48,397 nt of DNA from the NCBI GenBank assembly GCA_028690155.1, contig JAQVBU010000015.1, forward strand, positions 1 through 48,397, written 5' to 3'. The notes below the pieces were generated by a model. The model made no database searches. It had not been told where the DNA came from and saw only the letters and a list, made by a program, of their open reading frames with translations. Positions within the stretch are counted from its first letter, which is position 1. Each line of letters begins with the position of its first letter. The position numbers were made by a program, and so were the translations under genes. Shown here piece by piece: positions 42,076 through 48,241 of this stretch. This DNA comes from Alphaproteobacteria bacterium (GTDB lineage: Bacteria; Pseudomonadota; Alphaproteobacteria; UBA9219).

Positions 42076-42429
42076 CCGTCCGCCGTGTTTGGGGCGTTTT
42101 ACGGTTTGTTAACCTTTACTCTTCCTTAACAAAGGGCGGTATTTGAATCAATTTTTATTAAAATGCAACGGATTCGGGGCAGGGATTCAGGGCTTGCCGG
42201 ATCATGGGGCGGGAATCGCGCCAGATTGCCGCCTGATAGCGTGAAAGGTTGCCGCCCTTATGACCCTAGCGCAAGGATTAGACCCCCCTAGAATCGCCTT
42301 AAAACGGGGCAGGGCGCAAGGCTTGCCGGATCGTGGGGGCAGGGGCGCAATAGGCGGGCGAGTCTGCCCTATCTTGCGGGGGGTATTAGGGGCGCAAGGC
42401 TTGCCGTGGAATGGGGGCAGGGCATAAGA

Positions 42430-42467
42430 AAGGGGGCAAGCCCGCATAACGCTAGACTCGCCCCCTT
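42430..42467 (-). terminator. Terminator of the right-hand leftward operon
   Basis: Hairpin with 11-nt arms (42430-42440 and 42457-42467), reading on the minus strand AAGGGGGCGAG ... CTTGCCCCCTT and followed by TCTTATG. It lies 30-65 nt downstream of the last gene of the right-hand module. On the plus strand it is followed by a mixed C/T tract, so it may act in both directions. Confidence 0.7.
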
Positions 42468-42495
42468 CCCCTTCTTTCACGCTATGAAAGAGCCT

Positions 42496-42741
42496 TTATT
42501 TTAACCGCGCTTGATGAAATAGCCAAGCGACAAAAAACCCAAAGAGCAAAAACCCAAAGCCCCCAAAATAGGCGGCAATCGCGCCCCCGATGACGGCGGC
42601 AACCTGAATCAGAGTCGCCGCCCGATTATGCCCCCGAATGATTCGGCTTTCCTCGCTTTCGGATAAGCCGGACTCCGTCTTGGCTTCATGCTGATTCAAT
42701 GCGTTTTGAATCGCGTGAATATCTGCCCGCAAGTTACCCAT
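42496..42741 (-). CDS. Membrane protein of unknown function
   Basis: An 81-aa protein. The first half is polar and helical; residues about 45-75 form one long or two short membrane helices (AAVIGGAIAAYFGGFGFLLFG). AAGAAAGGCGGGCGGCA lies before ATG 42741. It overlaps the upstream gene by 8 nt and is the last gene before the terminator. A holin- or exclusion-type role is possible but unproven. Confidence 0.6.
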   Translation of the reverse strand: MGNLRADIHAIQNALNQHEAKTESGLSESEESRIIRGHNRAATLIQVAAVIGGAIAAYFGGFGFLLFGFFVAWLFHQARLK

Positions 42742-43003
42742 TGCCGCCCGCCTTTCTTTCGCAATTGAAAAAGAGACTCACGGAGTCGGCATTCACTAAG
42801 ACTCGGTATTCCTGAAAAAGTTTTTCAGGCGTGAGTCCCTTGGCATTGGCGAGTCCGATTAGAGTCCTATATCCCGCCCGCAATTCGGGAGTCCATTCGG
42901 CGCGGGGGTAGCATTCCCGCGCTATGGCTTGCGGGCTTCCCGTGTTGTCTGCCATGTTGCGCCCGCCGTCATTTAGAATCTCGACTCCGAATTGTTTAGA
43001 CAT
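42734..43003 (-). CDS. Right-module protein of unknown function
   Basis: An 89-aa protein from ATG 43003, chosen because GAGGAGTCGG lies 5-12 nt upstream and it overlaps the preceding stop by 8 nt. The second ATG at 42955 is possible. The helical second half (TPELRAGYRTLIGLANAKGL) has no known motif. Confidence 0.55.
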   Translation of the reverse strand: MSKQFGVEILNDGGRNMADNTGSPQAIARECYPRAEWTPELRAGYRTLIGLANAKGLTPEKLFQEYRVLVNADSVSLFFNCERKAGGNG

Positions 43004-44300
43004 TTTCCGACTCCTCTTGTTTGGGTTGCTCTTGATCCCGCCCGCATTCCTTATCAAGCAAGGCATTCATGCGGGCAACGGATTCAGGATTCGCCGTTGC
43101 CGCCGTGTATTCACTAGAAAGGCAATCGAAAAGGCCATTCCCGCGCTTATCGCTTAACCGTTCATAAAGCGGCGAGTCGAATCCATACAGTGAGTCCGCC
43201 TCGATTCCGTGTTGCCTTAGCTTGGCAAGAATCAAAGTTTCTACTTGGTTATGATCCCACGCTTTCGGGCGGGCTTGCATAATCCATTGATTCAGGTCAT
43301 TTGGATAAAAAGAATTGAATCCATCCCGTGACGTGAATCGCTCTTTCACAATATCAGCAAGAATCTTTTTGTCTGTTGCCCGATAGAGTGAGTCGACAAC
43401 GGCGGGCGCGATAAAGCAAAAGATTCGATCCGTTGTAAAATTGTATTCGCGCGGGCTTGTCATCGACTCGAATTGTAAGCCTAAATCGAATCCCGTTTCC
43501 TCTTTGAACCATTCCGAAAATGATTCAGCGTATGCCTTGGCTATATCGTCGCGCAATGCTGAAAAGTCTTGAACGTCATAAACAAGCCCCGCCAATTCGT
43601 CGCGCTCTTCCATGTTCAAATTATCGGCGGAGTCCGTGATATAGAATAAACTCGACTCGGCCAATTCCGAAAAGATTGACTCGTAAAATCCGGCGAAAGG
43701 AATGACGGTTAAGCGCAAGGCGGGCGGGCATTGCTCTTTTTTCGGTTCAAGATTCGCACCGACAAGAAAAACGTTTTCGGCGGGCTTGCCGTATGCGCCA
43801 CTAGTCACGGGTTGCCCTTGGCTTTCAGCGAGGCAAGCGAGGGAAAAATTAGAATCGCGTTTTGATTCTTTCTCTGATTCTGTCTTTGTCATAGCGTGAG
43901 TCCTTTCCTGTTTTGTTACTTGCCGCCGAGTCGGTATTCCCGCCCCCGATACATGCAAAGCGATAGGCCATCCGCGCGGGTCACTTTGAATCCGCAAGAA
44001 AACGCCTTTCCTTTTTTCGTTTACGTCACGAGTCGACTCGATTCCATGCAAGGCGCAAAGGTTGATTAGTCTTTCCTCTTTTCGATCCGTTGCGGCTTCA
44101 TACCTTGCCGTGTGAGTCCCGTCTTTATCCCATGGGAATCCGTTGCAAAGGTTTTCGAATCGCGTATGCAATGCCGCGCCCTGTTTTTGCAATTGATCGA
44201 CAAGGGGCAACACTTCCCCGAAAATATCAAGACTCGGCATTGCCTCGCTTATCGCTTTCGCCGCCGCTCTTTTGCTTTCCTCAATATGCGCTTTCGTCAT
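42996..44300 (-). CDS. Two-module right-region protein (in-frame fusion)
   Basis: A 434-aa ORF starting at ATG 44300 with the repeated leader GAAAGGACTCAC. The N-terminal module (1-about 128) is helical. Residues about 129-136 (TKQERTHA) are the translation of another copy of the same leader, followed by Met137 at 43892. The C-terminal module (137-434) contains an alpha/beta region with SPREYNFTTDRIFCFIA and DLNQWIMQARPKAW. Either one fusion protein or two proteins (full length and 298-aa internal) may be made. No function recognised. Confidence 0.65.
   Translation of the reverse strand: MTKAHIEESKRAAAKAISEAMPSLDIFGEVLPLVDQLQKQGAALHTRFENLCNGFPWDKDGTHTARYEAATDRKEERLINLCALHGIESTRDVNEKRKGVFLRIQSDPRGWPIALHVSGAGIPTRRQVTKQERTHAMTKTESEKESKRDSNFSLACLAESQGQPVTSGAYGKPAENVFLVGANLEPKKEQCPPALRLTVIPFAGFYESIFSELAESSLFYITDSADNLNMEERDELAGLVYDVQDFSALRDDIAKAYAESFSEWFKEETGFDLGLQFESMTSPREYNFTTDRIFCFIAPAVVDSLYRATDKKILADIVKERFTSRDGFNSFYPNDLNQWIMQARPKAWDHNQVETLILAKLRQHGIEADSLYGFDSPLYERLSDKRGNGLFDCLSSEYTAATANPESVARMNALLDKECGRDQEQPKQEESENV
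43003..43892 (-). other. Possible internal translation product of the fused ORF
   Basis: ATG 43892 is preceded in frame by the module's standard start leader (AAAGGACTCACGCT), the same as in front of the independent genes at 45218, 46025, 46872 and 47328. This makes initiation at residue 137 likely. The product ends with the same stop as the 434-aa ORF at 42996. It could mean that the upstream gene recently lost its stop codon. Confidence 0.55.
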
Positions 44301-44327
44301 GACGTGAGTCCTTTCGTGTGTTGTTTG

Positions 44328-44540
44328 TTAAACCGCTTCACCATGCGCCGCGCAATATCGGCGGGCATTTTCCGCGCTCTTGAGTCGGAATTGATTCGAT
44401 ATTGTGCTAATTTCCACAATTCCCAAGTTATGCGCCGCGCATACCGACTCCACCGTTTCCCTATCGCTTGCGAATGAATGCCACGAGTCGGGATATTTGA
44501 GGGCGAAAGCCGCCACGCTTGGCATTTTGTGAATCGTCAT
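44328..44540 (-). CDS. Right-module protein of unknown function
   Basis: A 70-aa protein from ATG 44540 with AGAAAGGGGCGCATAAA upstream; the long frame to 44657 is rejected because it overlaps the upstream gene. Overall a small alpha/beta protein with YPDSWHSFASDRETVESVC. The leader resembles that of the gene at 44796 (GGGGCGCATAA). Function unknown. Confidence 0.55.
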   Translation of the reverse strand: MTIHKMPSVAAFALKYPDSWHSFASDRETVESVCAAHNLGIVEISTISNQFRLKSAENARRYCAAHGEAV

Positions 44541-44541
44541 T

Positions 44542-44796
44542 TTATGCGCCCCTTTCTTGTTCAAAATCCGGCTTGTCGCAACCCTCGCGCAAAGGCAAAA
44601 ACTCAAAACGGCGAGTCCCGAATTGCGACTCAATAAAGGGGCGGGCTTGCACGTCATCGGCGCAAGCGATAAGCGCGAGGGCGAGGGCTTGCGCCTCTTG
44701 CGGCTTATAATATTCTGTCATTCCCGTGGGGGAACTAACCGCCACTAAATCGCGGAATCGGTGAATCTGCCCCGTTCTTTTTTCATATATCGGCAT
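44542..44796 (-). CDS. Right-module protein of unknown function
   Basis: An 84-aa protein starting at ATG 44796 with AAGAGGGGGGCGCATAAC upstream. It begins MPIYEKRTGQIHRFRDLVAV and has an Ala/Leu-rich helix (AQALALALIACADDV). Ends 2 nt from the next start. Function unknown. Confidence 0.55.
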   Translation of the reverse strand: MPIYEKRTGQIHRFRDLVAVSSPTGMTEYYKPQEAQALALALIACADDVQARPFIESQFGTRRFEFLPLREGCDKPDFEQERGA

Positions 44797-44797
44797 G

Positions 44798-44983
44798 TTA
44801 TGCGCCCCCCTCTTTTCGTGTTGCTATTGCTTCCATGCCCAAAGCCTCAAACGCGAGGGAAAGGGCGGCTTGCAATTCCGGCGGGCGGTCATTCGCCGGA
44901 TAGCTTGCCGCTATCTCTTGCGCCAACAATTCAAGGGCAAGAGCGACAAGCGAGTCCGCCTGTTGTTTGTTAATCGTTTTCAT
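44798..44983 (-). CDS. Right-module helical protein of unknown function
   Basis: A 61-aa protein from ATG 44983 (GGAG about 7 nt upstream; that site also contains a GANTC). It is Ala/Leu-rich and amphipathic (LVALALELLAQEIAAS). Overlaps the upstream gene by 14 nt. A GTG at 45001 is an alternative start. Function unknown. Confidence 0.5.
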   Translation of the reverse strand: MKTINKQQADSLVALALELLAQEIAASYPANDRPPELQAALSLAFEALGMEAIATRKEGGA

Positions 44984-45218
44984 TGTCGACTCCACTGTCA
45001 CGGATTGCCGCGAGTAAATCGCAAGCCTCTTGCAAAGCCTGATTCACGTCATCGGCTCTTTCCCATTTTCCGCGCTCTAAATCCACGGCGGCAATCAAAG
45101 CGGAAAGTTTCCCGCGCAATTCATGCGCCCGCATTGATTCCGCCAAGTCGATCAAAGAATCCGTTTCAAGTATGGCGCGGATTCCGTTTTCGGTGTTTTC
45201 GATTCTTCCCGTTTTCAT
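44970..45218 (-). CDS. Right-module helical protein of unknown function
   Basis: An 82-aa protein at ATG 45218 with the repeated leader GGAAGGACTCACGCT. Predicted helical throughout (LIDLAESMRAHELRGKLSAL, QALQEACDLLAAI), with acidic ends. No family recognised. Confidence 0.58.
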   Translation of the reverse strand: MKTGRIENTENGIRAILETDSLIDLAESMRAHELRGKLSALIAAVDLERGKWERADDVNQALQEACDLLAAIRDSGVDNEND

Positions 45219-45248
45219 AGCGTGAGTCCTTCCCTGTTTAGTGTTGCA

Positions 45249-46025
45249 TTAGTCCGATTCCAATTCGGCAAGCCTTGCCGCTTTCTCGCTTTCTTCATTC
45301 TTGAGTCGCGCAAGTTTTTCATTCACTGCCCGCAAAATCGGGGCGGGCATTGTGTCTTTGTTGGCGTTAAAACATTCCAAAAGATTCGCATAATCGGCGG
45401 CAATCAAAGAAAGCGAATCCCGTACCTCTTCCCGCTCTACTGTTGCGGCATGATCCGCGATTCCTCGCGCCTCTTCCAATGCGCCGCCCTCGCGGTCATA
45501 ATCCCCGAAAAAGCCCCAAACGGATTCAACATCGCGCCCCTCTTTGTCTGTCACTTCAAAGCCCCAAACGTTGCCGCTTGCATAATCGTTTAACGCTTCC
45601 ACGGCGGACTCGAATTGCGCGGTATGCCAAGACTCCACCGTTTCCCCGTCATGAAGAATCGACTCAATATAAGAATCGGTTAAGCCAAGCGACTCGCGCT
45701 TTTCTGGAGTCCAGTAAATGAAGCCCGCAAAGCCTGAATCGAATGCGTCCGAAAATTGCCCGCTTGCCGTTAGGCTGAATGCAATTCCTGAATGGATATA
45801 AACCCGCAAAGGGCGGAAAATATAACCGCGCTCTTTCGCCTTTTCTAAAAAGGATTCGGGATCATCCGCCGCCGTGTTTTTGTTTGTTGTAAAATCGTAA
45901 GAGCGTAACCATGTTACAACGTCCGGCAATCCGTCTTGATCCGTGAAAGGATTCAAGGGGTCATCATCCGACAAGATTCGGATAATATGGCCGCGCCTTG
46001 TTTCTTTGTGTGATTCGTAGGTCAT
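45249..46025 (-). CDS. Right-module protein, conserved in mobile elements
   Basis: A 258-aa protein at ATG 46025 with the leader GAAAGGACTCACGCT. The central part, FDSGFAGFIYWTPEKRE, then ESAVEALNDYASGNVWGFEV and SVWGFFGDYD, resembles a hypothetical protein family found on phages and plasmids. No function is established. The C-terminal third is a helix with heptad features (ARLKNEESEKAARLAELES). Confidence 0.65.
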   Translation of the reverse strand: MTYESHKETRRGHIIRILSDDDPLNPFTDQDGLPDVVTWLRSYDFTTNKNTAADDPESFLEKAKERGYIFRPLRVYIHSGIAFSLTASGQFSDAFDSGFAGFIYWTPEKRESLGLTDSYIESILHDGETVESWHTAQFESAVEALNDYASGNVWGFEVTDKEGRDVESVWGFFGDYDREGGALEEARGIADHAATVEREEVRDSLSLIAADYANLLECFNANKDTMPAPILRAVNEKLARLKNEESEKAARLAELESD

Positions 46026-46058
46026 AGCGTGAGTCCTTTCAAGTTATCAACTAGCGGA

Positions 46059-46259
46059 TTATGCCTTTTGTGCGACTAACACAATCTCGCCGCTAGGGGT
46101 TACATAATGCGCCCTATCTCTTGCAACGTCATATTGTGGCGCAAGATTAGGCGGCAAGAATCCGGCAACGTGCAACGCTTGAATCGCGTCATTCGCGGGG
46201 GTTATCGCTTCCCGTACCGTTTCACCATTCAGCATTGCGAAAACATAAAACCTTTTCAT
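46059..46259 (-). CDS. Right-module protein of unknown function
   Basis: A 66-aa protein from ATG 46259 (GGAAAGGGACAAA upstream), about 39 nt downstream of a strong promoter. Small alpha/beta domain (RFYVFAMLNGETVREAI... HYVTPSGEIVLVA). No family recognised. As the first gene after this promoter it may be produced early. Confidence 0.58.
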   Translation of the reverse strand: MKRFYVFAMLNGETVREAITPANDAIQALHVAGFLPPNLAPQYDVARDRAHYVTPSGEIVLVAQKA

Positions 46260-46297
46260 TTTGTCCCTTTCCTTTCTCTTACTCTTTCCATTTTTCA

Positions 46298-46330
46298 ATT
46301 ATAGCATACTAGGGGTTAAGAACAAGTTAA
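46298..46330 (-). promoter_or_regulatory. Promoter with CtrA-type box (site P46)
   Basis: On the minus strand: TTAA-N7-TTAA (46316-46330), then 12 nt, then -10 TATAAT (46298-46303) in the extended context TGCTATAAT. The box covers the -35 region, as in CtrA-activated alphaproteobacterial promoters, and GCTATAAT fits the -10 type used by their housekeeping sigma. A palindrome AGTTAACAACT (46325-46335) overlaps the upstream half. Confidence 0.72.
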
Positions 46331-46345
46331 CAACTAAAAATTGTT

Positions 46346-46672
46346 TTATCGTTTGTCTGATTCCCCGTCTTTTCGTGTGTTTTCTGTTTTTCTGGTCTTG
46401 TCTGTTGCTTGCCGGATTGTTTGGGCAAGGGTTGCGACAATATCAGGGCGGCGCGGCGCGTCTGTCACGGCGGGCGGCGCGAGATTCAAAAGGGAAAGTT
46501 TTTTAATCAGCGGCAAGCGGGCGAAAATGTTAAGGGCTTCCCGCTCTTGCGCCTTGGCATTCGTGCAAGCGAGACTCGCCGCCTCTTTGTTGCGGGCTTG
46601 CTCTTGCCGCTTTTGAAGGCTTAGGCGGGCGCGGGTTGCCGGATTGCCGGAGTCATCCTTTGGGCGGTTCAT
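46346..46672 (-). CDS. Right-module basic helical protein
   Basis: A 108-aa protein, ATGA-coupled to the gene at 46669. It is Arg/Lys/Ala-rich and helical with RLSLQKRQEQARNKEAAS and a charged C-terminus (TRKTENTRKDGESDKR). Could bind nucleic acid; no family recognised. It ends just before promoter P46. Confidence 0.55.
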   Translation of the reverse strand: MNRPKDDSGNPATRARLSLQKRQEQARNKEAASLACTNAKAQEREALNIFARLPLIKKLSLLNLAPPAVTDAPRRPDIVATLAQTIRQATDKTRKTENTRKDGESDKR

Positions 46673-46872
46673 AGCTTGCCCCCGTGAATGGTTTTAACAA
46701 GGGCGCGGAATGCCGCGCTTTTCAAGTGGTACGCATGGGCAAGGGCGAGGGTTAGGGGGCTTCCCTGCCCCTCTTGCGCCAGCGTGAGGGCATAGGCGCG
46801 GCGCGTTGCCCCCAATGATGACAAGAGCAACAGGGCGAGGCTTTGGGCTTGTTCTAAATCTTGCGGGTTCAT
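46669..46872 (-). CDS. Right-module helical protein of unknown function
   Basis: A 67-aa protein at ATG 46872 with the leader GGAAGGACTCACGCT. It is Leu/Ala-rich and helical (LEQAQSLALLLLSSLGATRRA). Membrane insertion is possible but the helices look amphipathic. Function unknown. Confidence 0.55.
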   Translation of the reverse strand: MNPQDLEQAQSLALLLLSSLGATRRAYALTLAQEGQGSPLTLALAHAYHLKSAAFRALVKTIHGGKL

Positions 46873-46899
46873 AGCGTGAGTCCTTCCAATGCTTAGGGG

Positions 46900-47328
46900 T
46901 TAAAGGGATTCGTATTCATGGGGCGAAAGATACGAGCCAAGGGGCGGCAAGGCGTGACCAAGGGCGGGCGCGTTGAGTCGTACCTTTTGCCCATTACTTA
47001 GGGTTGCCCCCATGCCGCCCGCTTTCAGGTTATAGACTGCCCGCACAAAGGGGGCAGGGGCGGGCATGTGATAGGACTCGGCTTGGCTTTCAGGGATTGC
47101 GGAAAGAGCAAGGCGGGCGGCATGGGCGGCGCGGGTTGCGGTAAAGAATGCGCCGATTAAGACGGGGTTTTCTTTTTTCAGATTAAGGCAATAATAAAAC
47201 CCACGCGCCAGCTTGCCGCCTTTTCCATCCGCCCTAACGTGTTTCCCTTTTTCGCCGCTTGCATAAATGACGGCAAAGAGGAATCGCCCCGATACAGATT
47301 CGAATCGTTTGTAAGGTTGAGTCGTCAT
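46900..47328 (-). CDS. Right-module protein of unknown function
   Basis: A 142-aa protein at ATG 47328 with the leader GGAAGGACTCACGCT. Mixed alpha/beta, basic, with GRFLFAVIYASGEKGKHV, then GAFFTATRAAHAARLALSA and a C-terminal SNGQKVRLNAPALGHALPP. No family recognised. Confidence 0.58.
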   Translation of the reverse strand: MTTQPYKRFESVSGRFLFAVIYASGEKGKHVRADGKGGKLARGFYYCLNLKKENPVLIGAFFTATRAAHAARLALSAIPESQAESYHMPAPAPFVRAVYNLKAGGMGATLSNGQKVRLNAPALGHALPPLGSYLSPHEYESL

Positions 47329-47352
47329 AGCGTGAGTCCTTCCTGTTGTCGG

Positions 47353-47538
47353 TTAGGTGCAATATCCAAAGCCCGCGAGGCTTTCGCGCAAGACTTTCAA
47401 TTCGGCGGCTTCACGCGCCGCAACCCGTTCAAAATAACCATGCGTAGGGCGGGCAGTGAATGAATCAAAATCAATAGGGCGGGCGAGGGTCTTAATCATG
47501 CCCGCTAATTCTTTGTTTTGTGCAATCGCTTCAAACAT
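47353..47538 (-). CDS. First gene of the right-hand operon, unknown function
   Basis: A 61-aa protein at ATG 47538 with a variant leader (AAAAAGGACTCGGTT). It has two helices (IAQNKELAGMIKTLA and VAAREAAELKVLRESLA) around a short loop with PIDFDSFTARPTHGYF. It is the gene nearest to the operator array, so a regulatory role is conceivable, but no helix-turn-helix is evident. Confidence 0.55.
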   Translation of the reverse strand: MFEAIAQNKELAGMIKTLARPIDFDSFTARPTHGYFERVAAREAAELKVLRESLAGFGYCT

Positions 47539-47589
47539 AACCGAGTCCTTTTTCTTGTGTTACCCTTTAGACCAATTCCCGATTATTCA

Positions 47590-47622
47590 AGTATAACATA
47601 AAAGGGATTAAGATTTAGTTAT
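47590..47622 (-). promoter_or_regulatory. Promoter with near-CtrA box (site P47)
   Basis: Minus strand: ATAA-N7-TTAA (47608-47622; one mismatch to the box), 12 nt, then -10 TATACT (47590-47595), again preceded by TG one base before (extended -10). It aligns over about 45 nt with P46, with the same spacing. It lies 52 nt upstream of ATG 47538 and should drive the right-hand operon. Confidence 0.7.
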
Positions 47623-47718
47623 CAACCTGATTCTTTTTCTTTGTTTCATACTATGCAAGCGCAATGCCAAAAGCGGCATGTTGAATCTGTTGATTCTTTT
47701 TACTTGGCGGGGGTGTAG

Positions 47719-47737
47719 CTAGGCAATTCTTGCCTAG
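47719..47737. promoter_or_regulatory. Operator-like palindrome 1
   Basis: CTAGGCAATTCTTGCCTAG, a perfect 8-bp-arm palindrome around TTC. It is the first of three 19-bp sites at 47719, 47741 and 47762, so centres are 22 and 21 bp apart (about two helical turns). Confidence 0.75.
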
Positions 47738-47740
47738 TAA

Positions 47741-47759
47741 CTAGGAATCTTTTGCCTAG
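47741..47759. promoter_or_regulatory. Operator-like palindrome 2 (degenerate left half)
   Basis: CTAGGAATCTTTTGCCTAG. The right half matches sites 1 and 3; the left half is altered and contains a GANTC site (GAATC). A weaker middle site flanked by two perfect sites recalls graded operator arrays. Confidence 0.68.
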
Positions 47760-47761
47760 TG

Positions 47762-47780
47762 CTAGGCAATTCTTGCCTAG
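47762..47780. promoter_or_regulatory. Operator-like palindrome 3
   Basis: Identical to site 1 over all 19 bases. The three sites lie on one helix face, upstream of the leftward operon promoter P47. Confidence 0.75.
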
Positions 47781-47897
47781 TTAGGGCGGATCATGGGCAG
47801 GGGCTAGGCTTGCCGTCTGTATGCGCCAGCATGGGGCGAGTCCGTGTGTAGGGGGTGCGATTTAACATAATACCAGAACAAAGGGGCAACGATAGGA

Positions 47898-47912
47898 TTA
47901 AGCCCTTGTTAA
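47898..47912. promoter_or_regulatory. CtrA-type box in repeat copy 1
   Basis: TTAA-GCCCTTG-TTAA, followed by C as in the full CtrA consensus (TTAA-N7-TTAAC). A GAGTC site lies 5 nt past it on the plus strand. Confidence 0.65.
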
Positions 47913-48114
47913 CATTGAGTCGCATTGTCGCATAAGACTCGGTTAACCAATTATGAAGGGCATAAGGGGGCGGGCTTGTCTGTTGCCCCGTTGTTACGGG
48001 GTGCAAGGGGGGCGCGTAACAGGGGGATAACAGGGGCAGGGCATGACGGGGGCAGGGGGCAAGGGCAGGGCTTGCGACTTAACATAATAAAAGAACAAAA
48101 GGGGAATAATTGGG

Positions 48115-48129
48115 TTAAGCCTTTGTTAA
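48115..48129. promoter_or_regulatory. CtrA-type box in repeat copy 2
   Basis: TTAA-GCCTTTG-TTAA, at the same relative position as in copy 1. All four boxes (with P46 and P47) share the wider form TTAAG-N5-GTTA on the plus strand. Confidence 0.65.
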
Positions 48130-48241
48130 GTATAGGGGGGCGTTGTCGCATAACTTCACGTTAACCGATTATCAGGCGGGGCATAGGGGGGCAGGGGGGC
48201 AGGGCATAGGATAGGGCAGGGGATAAGGCAACAAAGAGTTG

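Larger units (their letters stand above)
41748..42429. other. Non-coding region with iterons, between two leftward operons
   Basis: About 680 nt with no supported gene. From left to right it holds the promoter region at 41.77-41.80 kb, an AT-rich patch with AACAAGTTAAC near 41.89 kb, the 27-bp iteron array at 41914-42075, an AT-rich stretch 42105-42170, and G-rich DNA (42.17-42.42 kb) with repeated CTTGCCGGATC and GGGGCAGGG words. This is the best candidate for a replication or partition locus in the window. Confidence 0.6.
43890..47552 (-). repeat. Start-associated leader repeat family
   Basis: A short sequence, best form GGAAAGGACTCACGCTATG on the minus strand, stands at the start codon of seven coding units: 43890-43908 (internal), 44298-44315, 45216-45233, 46023-46041, 46870-46887, 47326-47344 and the variant at 47536-47552. 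It includes the Shine-Dalgarno core (AAGGA), a GANTC site (GACTC) and the ATG. Conservation extends well past what a ribosome binding site needs. Confidence 0.85.
47856..48195. repeat. Duplicated ~120-bp non-coding block
   Basis: Copy 1 at 47856-47974 and copy 2 at 48073-48195, in the same orientation with starts 217 bp apart. Shared blocks in the same order: TGCGAYTTAACATAATA, AGAACAAA, TTAAGCCYTTGTTAA, TTGTCGCATAA, GTTAACCRATTAT and a G-rich end. Divergence between the blocks with strict conservation of these words suggests protein-binding sites rather than a recent copy. Confidence 0.75.

Noticed and set aside
41912-42112. Open reading frame over the 27-bp repeats
   Set aside because: The frame is open only because the unit length is a multiple of three; there is no ribosome binding site, the spacers shift the frame, and the alternating units look like binding sites.
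47353-47538. Considered as the repressor of the three-palindrome operator array
   Set aside because: The protein is 61 aa with no recognisable helix-turn-helix or ribbon-helix-helix pattern; position alone is not enough.
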